A DNA stretch of 64,000 nucleotides, taken from NCBI RefSeq assembly GCF_023184515.1, contig NZ_JAAHBP010000032.1, positions 1 through 64,000 of the forward strand, given 5' to 3'. Source of the stretch: Streptomyces sp. D2-8 (GTDB lineage: Bacteria > Actinomycetota > Actinomycetes > Streptomycetales > Streptomycetaceae). The notes under the pieces were generated by a model. The model did not search any database. It saw only the letters and a list, made by a program, of their open reading frames with translations, and was not told the DNA's origin. Positions within the stretch are counted from its first letter, which is position 1; each line of letters opens with the position of its first letter. Positions 61,241-64,000 of this stretch are shown here, piece by piece. The position numbers were made by a program, and so were the translations under genes.

Positions 61241-61869
61241 CGACGAACGGCCGGACCATGGATATCCTCGGAGGAAGTCGAAATCGGGCGGTAGCAGCTG
61301 GAGTAGGTCTCGCGCGGGAGATGGCGCACTGCGGAGGCAGCCCAGCGGCAGCCGTGCACTACTTGGCCAAGGCAATCACCTCCGCGCCCGAAAACCCCGA
61401 GCCCTACATCCTTATCGCCGGGTTGTGGAACGAAAGGACGTCGGAACTCGCAGAGGTCGTTCAGGATGCCGACTCCCTGAGGACCGTACTGGCGCAGTCG
61501 TACATCAGGTTCCTCCAGGACGACATGGACGGCGCAGCGCTGGCGATCGGGTCAGCCACGGGTGCGCGGCCCGACATGGCATGGGCCAAAGCCGACTGGT
61601 TCAGCGATGAACACTTCCTCAGTGTGGTGAGTGCCGACGCGCAGGGCCTGCTGCGCGCTCACCGCACCCGGCAATCCATTACGTTTCCCTCTCCCCGACA
61701 CGCTGCCGCGGCGGCAGGGGCGCTGCGAAGGGACTTGTCCCAGCGGCCAAGTGGGGCCCGGCTATGGGTATGCCGAGGTTTGCTCAATTCATTTCCATGG
61801 TCACAGGCGCCTTTGTGGGAGCGACTCTCACTGGAGGCTGGCAAAAGGCATCCCAGCTCAAGGAAATGA
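61231..61869 (+). CDS. Hypothetical protein with a TPR-like helical region
   Basis: A 212-residue frame. AREMAHCGGSPAAAVHYLAK then PENPEPYILIAGLWNERTSE and FLQDDMDGAALAIGSATGAR look like tetratricopeptide-type helix pairs. After about residue 140 (RTRQSITFPSPRHAAA) the composition drops and the C-terminus may be out of frame. The start overlaps a transposase remnant and lacks a ribosome site, so the gene may be a fragment. Confidence 0.45.
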   Translation: MDGPTNGRTMDILGGSRNRAVAAGVGLAREMAHCGGSPAAAVHYLAKAITSAPENPEPYILIAGLWNERTSELAEVVQDADSLRTVLAQSYIRFLQDDMDGAALAIGSATGARPDMAWAKADWFSDEHFLSVVSADAQGLLRAHRTRQSITFPSPRHAAAAAGALRRDLSQRPSGARLWVCRGLLNSFPWSQAPLWERLSLEAGKRHPSSRK

Positions 61870-62682
61870 ATTACCGAGAAATCAGAAGAGCAGAGGGTGG
61901 TCGCCGGCGACAAGGAGCTGGCGACTCCCGGCCCGCTCTTTCCGTCCAGGCCGGGACTTGCTCGCACCATGGTCGGCTACGCCCGGGCTCGTTACCTTGG
62001 GACGGTCAGAACAGCCGTCCCTGGCAGCCTCGTTGAACAGAGCGCGGAGCGGGCCGGCCTGTTCTTGCCGGAGCCGGTTCGTCGCCGAAGAGAGGAGCCG
62101 TACCGCACGCGTCCAGCTCGGCCGGGATCCGTTCGTCCACCTCCGGGCGCGGCGGCGCGTCACGGTCGAAGTCGTCCGGAGTCATGCACACCCAGTCGCG
62201 GCCACCTTGCTCACTCACTCGTCATCGCCCCCCTCTCCCCCGGGCCCGCTCCCGGACGGCTTACCGGCATCAAGCGCTGCCCACCCGTGATCAGTTCCAC
62301 CATCGGGGCATCTCTGAACACCCGGAGTCCGGGCGGCATACGAGTGACGCCCTCTCAGGTCCACCAAGGCGCGCCCGGACGCCCGCGCCGACCCTCCTCC
62401 CCCCTTGCGGCCGGTGCTCCGCGGGCCGACGGTACCGCCCCGCGGTCATCCATCCGCCGGCCAGCACGGGCAACACGACGACGGTCGGGCGAAAGGACCG
62501 GCACCCCCAGCCTCGCAACACTTTCCTGGTCGACTCGCTCAAGGAACGGGGCTGCTCCGGTGCCCTCCCGGAGCGTTGAGCGGCCCTGCCCCGACGAGCC
62601 GGGGCCGGTTGTCCAGCCCTCGCATGCCACCTCGACCGCAGCGGTAGGAAAGGCATCCGCAGAGCGCCTCATGGGACGTGAC
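61870..62682. other. Long intergenic region, no confident gene
   Basis: About 800 bp. A short frame at 61770-61900 (ISMVTGAFVGATLTGGWQKA) looks like the single membrane helix of a small hypothetical protein but cannot be extended. The rest shows no motif. Confidence 0.35.
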
Positions 62683-63606
62683 CTACGCTGCTTCGGCGTT
62701 GTCCAGCTGCAGTGCCGCGCGCAGCCAGTCGTCCGCGGAGCCCGGGGTCGGCTGCGGGCGGCTGCCCGGCGGAGTCAGGACGATGGCGGCGAGCTCCCAG
62801 TACTGGTTCAGGCGCGGCTCGGCCGAGAGACGGTCGGCCAGCAGGCGACGGAAATCCTGGGTGTCGCGGCTGCGATAAGCGCTCGCGTATGCCGCAACGT
62901 AGGCGTCCAGGGCCTCGCCCGGACGCGGGTCGTGTGCCCGGCGCAGGTGTGAGGCCGCGAGGTCGAATGCTTCGGCGAGGCCCGCGTACAGCAGGGCGGC
63001 GCCGCCGGCCCCTGCTACTCGGTGCACCTCCGGTTGGGGCTGCCGACCGTCCGGGCAGGACGCCGTCGTCATCGCGTGGAGCCCGGCGAAGGCGAGTACC
63101 TGGGACGGATGCGGTTCGTCGGGCGGCTGTGGGACGGCCGCCTCCAGGAATGCCGCGGTTGCCTGGGGCGGCATCCGTGGGGGCAGCCAGGTGCGCCAGA
63201 ATCTGGCCAGTGGTGCGGTGCTCGGCGGGGTGCCCAGCGCGCTGAGCACCCTCAGCCGACCGGCGCGCTGAGCCGGCGGGCAGTCCCGCACCAGTTGGAG
63301 TGCCGCTTCCCGCCAGCGCAGGGCCTTCAGCTCACTGCCGAGCTCGCGCAGGCGGCTGTCGACGGCGTTCTCCAGTGCACGGTCGGCTGCGTCCTCGTCC
63401 TCGAGGATGCGGCGGATCCCGGGCAGGGGCAGGTCGAAGGAGCGCAGGGAGCGGATCAACTGCAGTCGCTCCAGTGACTGGTGGCCGTAGCGGCGGTGTC
63501 CGCCAGTGCTGCGGGCGGCTTCGGGGAGCAGGCCTTGATCGGAGTAGAAGCGGACGGTTTTCACGGTGACACCGGCGCGCTCGGCGAGCTCCCCGATGCT
63601 CCACAA
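62683..63606 (-). CDS. MerR-family transcriptional regulator
   Basis: A 307-residue regulator. The MerR HTH is WSIGELAERAGVTVKTVRFY then SDQGLLPEAARSTGGHRRYG. The dimer helix includes RLQLIRSLRSFDLPLPGIRR, and the long C-terminal ligand domain (about 120-307) is of the larger actinobacterial type. It starts at TTG 63606 with no better in-frame codon. It is divergent from an alpha/beta hydrolase gene across a typical MerR promoter, which it should activate. Confidence 0.85.
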   Translation of the reverse strand: MWSIGELAERAGVTVKTVRFYSDQGLLPEAARSTGGHRRYGHQSLERLQLIRSLRSFDLPLPGIRRILEDEDAADRALENAVDSRLRELGSELKALRWREAALQLVRDCPPAQRAGRLRVLSALGTPPSTAPLARFWRTWLPPRMPPQATAAFLEAAVPQPPDEPHPSQVLAFAGLHAMTTASCPDGRQPQPEVHRVAGAGGAALLYAGLAEAFDLAASHLRRAHDPRPGEALDAYVAAYASAYRSRDTQDFRRLLADRLSAEPRLNQYWELAAIVLTPPGSRPQPTPGSADDWLRAALQLDNAEAA

Positions 63607-63627
63607 CAGCTCATGCGGAGTGGACAG

Positions 63628-63658
63628 TTGAACCTCCCTTAAGGGGAGTTCCTACGGT
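63628..63658 (+). promoter_or_regulatory. MerR-type promoter with 19-bp spacer
   Basis: -35 TTGAAC (63628-63633) and -10 TACGGT (63653-63658) are separated by exactly 19 bp. The spacer carries the dyad CTCCCTTAAGGGGAG. Overlong spacers with a centred dyad are the hallmark of MerR-activated promoters. It points toward the hydrolase at 63749. Confidence 0.75.
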
Positions 63659-63748
63659 ACCGGTGCGCGGCACGGCAGACGCCGTGGCCTGCGGACGATG
63701 GCGTACGCGACCGGCGTTGCGTCATGTGACGAGTCCGGGGAGGGCTTT

Positions 63749-64000
63749 GTGCAGGTGTTCATCATGGTGGCGGGTGTGTTCACCGGGGTCCATGTCTGGC
63801 AGGAGACGGCCGCGCGGTTGGTCGCGGCGGGCAGCGCGGTGCACGCGGTCCCGCTGACGGGCCTCGACCCGTCCCGGCCCGCCGCGCCGGAGCGCGTCGG
63901 TCTGGAGACGCACATCGAGGACGTGATCGCGGCGATCGACGCAGTGGACGTGACGTCCGGGCGGGAGATTGTGCTCGTCGGTCACGACTACGGGATCCAC
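63749..64000 (+). CDS. Alpha/beta hydrolase, 5' part only
   Basis: From GTG 63749 (GGGGAGGG upstream) the frame reads VFTGVHVWQETAARLVAAGS then IVLVGHDYGIH, running off the right edge. G-H-D-Y-G is the nucleophile elbow of the esterase/MES-like alpha/beta fold with Asp at the Ser position, or of a haloalkane-dehalogenase-like hydrolase. Its position behind the MerR promoter makes it the likely target of that regulator. Confidence 0.7.
   Translation, partial: MQVFIMVAGVFTGVHVWQETAARLVAAGSAVHAVPLTGLDPSRPAAPERVGLETHIEDVIAAIDAVDVTSGREIVLVGHDYGIH

Noticed and set aside
1..64000. CRISPR arrays, rRNA and tRNA genes
   Set aside because: Scanning for regularly spaced repeats and for tRNA arm signatures gave no convincing candidate. 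The only evenly spaced repeats are the three 15-bp CCATGGAA units, which are too short and close for CRISPR.

Overview
The window is high-GC DNA with a strong G/C third-position bias, GTG/TTG starts, many 4-bp ATGA/GTGA gene overlaps and typical actinomycete families: paired two-component systems, a PucR-type regulator, a class I sesquiterpene cyclase, DUF6223 and DUF6233 proteins, an F420-type nitroreductase and an ECF sigma factor with a SnoaL tail. It reads as a Streptomyces (or close relative) chromosome, probably an accessory arm region, because gene remnants and IS fragments are frequent. I saw no rRNA, tRNA or CRISPR array.

Layout. 0-2.6 kb: IPT/TIG repeat proteins and a zinc amidase with a peptidoglycan-binding tail, possibly phage-tail derived. 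2.8-6.7 kb: a broken secreted protein, an ABC exporter pair, and an SDR plus deazaflavin-type nitroreductase pair. 6.8-9.9 kb: a gene graveyard with IS5-family pieces, a Ku fragment, an AraC tail and a broken aldo/keto reductase. 10.5-13.5 kb: a UBP-zinc-finger/DUF427 fusion, an IS630 remnant and a lipoprotein pair. 13.5-17 kb: a fatty-acid desaturase and its ferredoxin-type reductase, divergent from a PucR-like regulator across a perfect inverted repeat. 17-21.2 kb: a thioredoxin-like protein, an OmpR-type response regulator and kinase, and a CAP-domain secreted protein. 21.8-22.8 kb: a pentalenene-synthase-like terpene cyclase. 24.1-26.5 kb: a NarL-type two-component system and a DUF6223 protein. 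26.8-31.9 kb: a membrane protein, NAD-kinase, YbhB and DtxR remnants, a GNAT protein, and a MarR gene abutting a truncated SnoaL gene. 32-37 kb: a large protein with a TerD-like domain, a DUF3592-like membrane protein and an HTH/coiled-coil/membrane protein.

The most coherent unit is 37.5-45.3 kb. It holds a CoA-ester lyase, a class III CoA-transferase, a LysR regulator, a CitMHS-type organic-acid transporter (frameshifted as given) and two secreted esterases, the second a discoidin domain fused to a PETase/cutinase-like hydrolase. Two copies of ATGCG-N5-CGCAT lie between the regulator and its two neighbours. I infer a system that depolymerises an extracellular (hydroxy acid) polyester, imports the acid, activates it with CoA and cleaves it.

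45.4-50.9 kb: a truncated ABC ATPase, a membrane protein with the tail of a relative, a Ku N-terminus, a broken epimerase, then a VOC / metallo-hydrolase / SnoaL / F420-type oxidoreductase operon facing a MarR regulator. Three CCATGGAA repeats at exactly 15-bp spacing precede the operon, and a related site precedes the MarR gene. 51.8-64 kb: a coiled-coil lysine-rich protein, a two-domain VOC protein, a SigG-like ECF factor, an L32-like gene behind a Zur-box-like site, an NlpC/P60 protein whose catalytic Cys is Ala, a subtilase, and a MerR gene divergent from an alpha/beta hydrolase across a classical 19-bp-spacer promoter.

Many genes carry single frame breaks, some in C or G runs. I cannot tell true decay from sequencing indels by reading alone.
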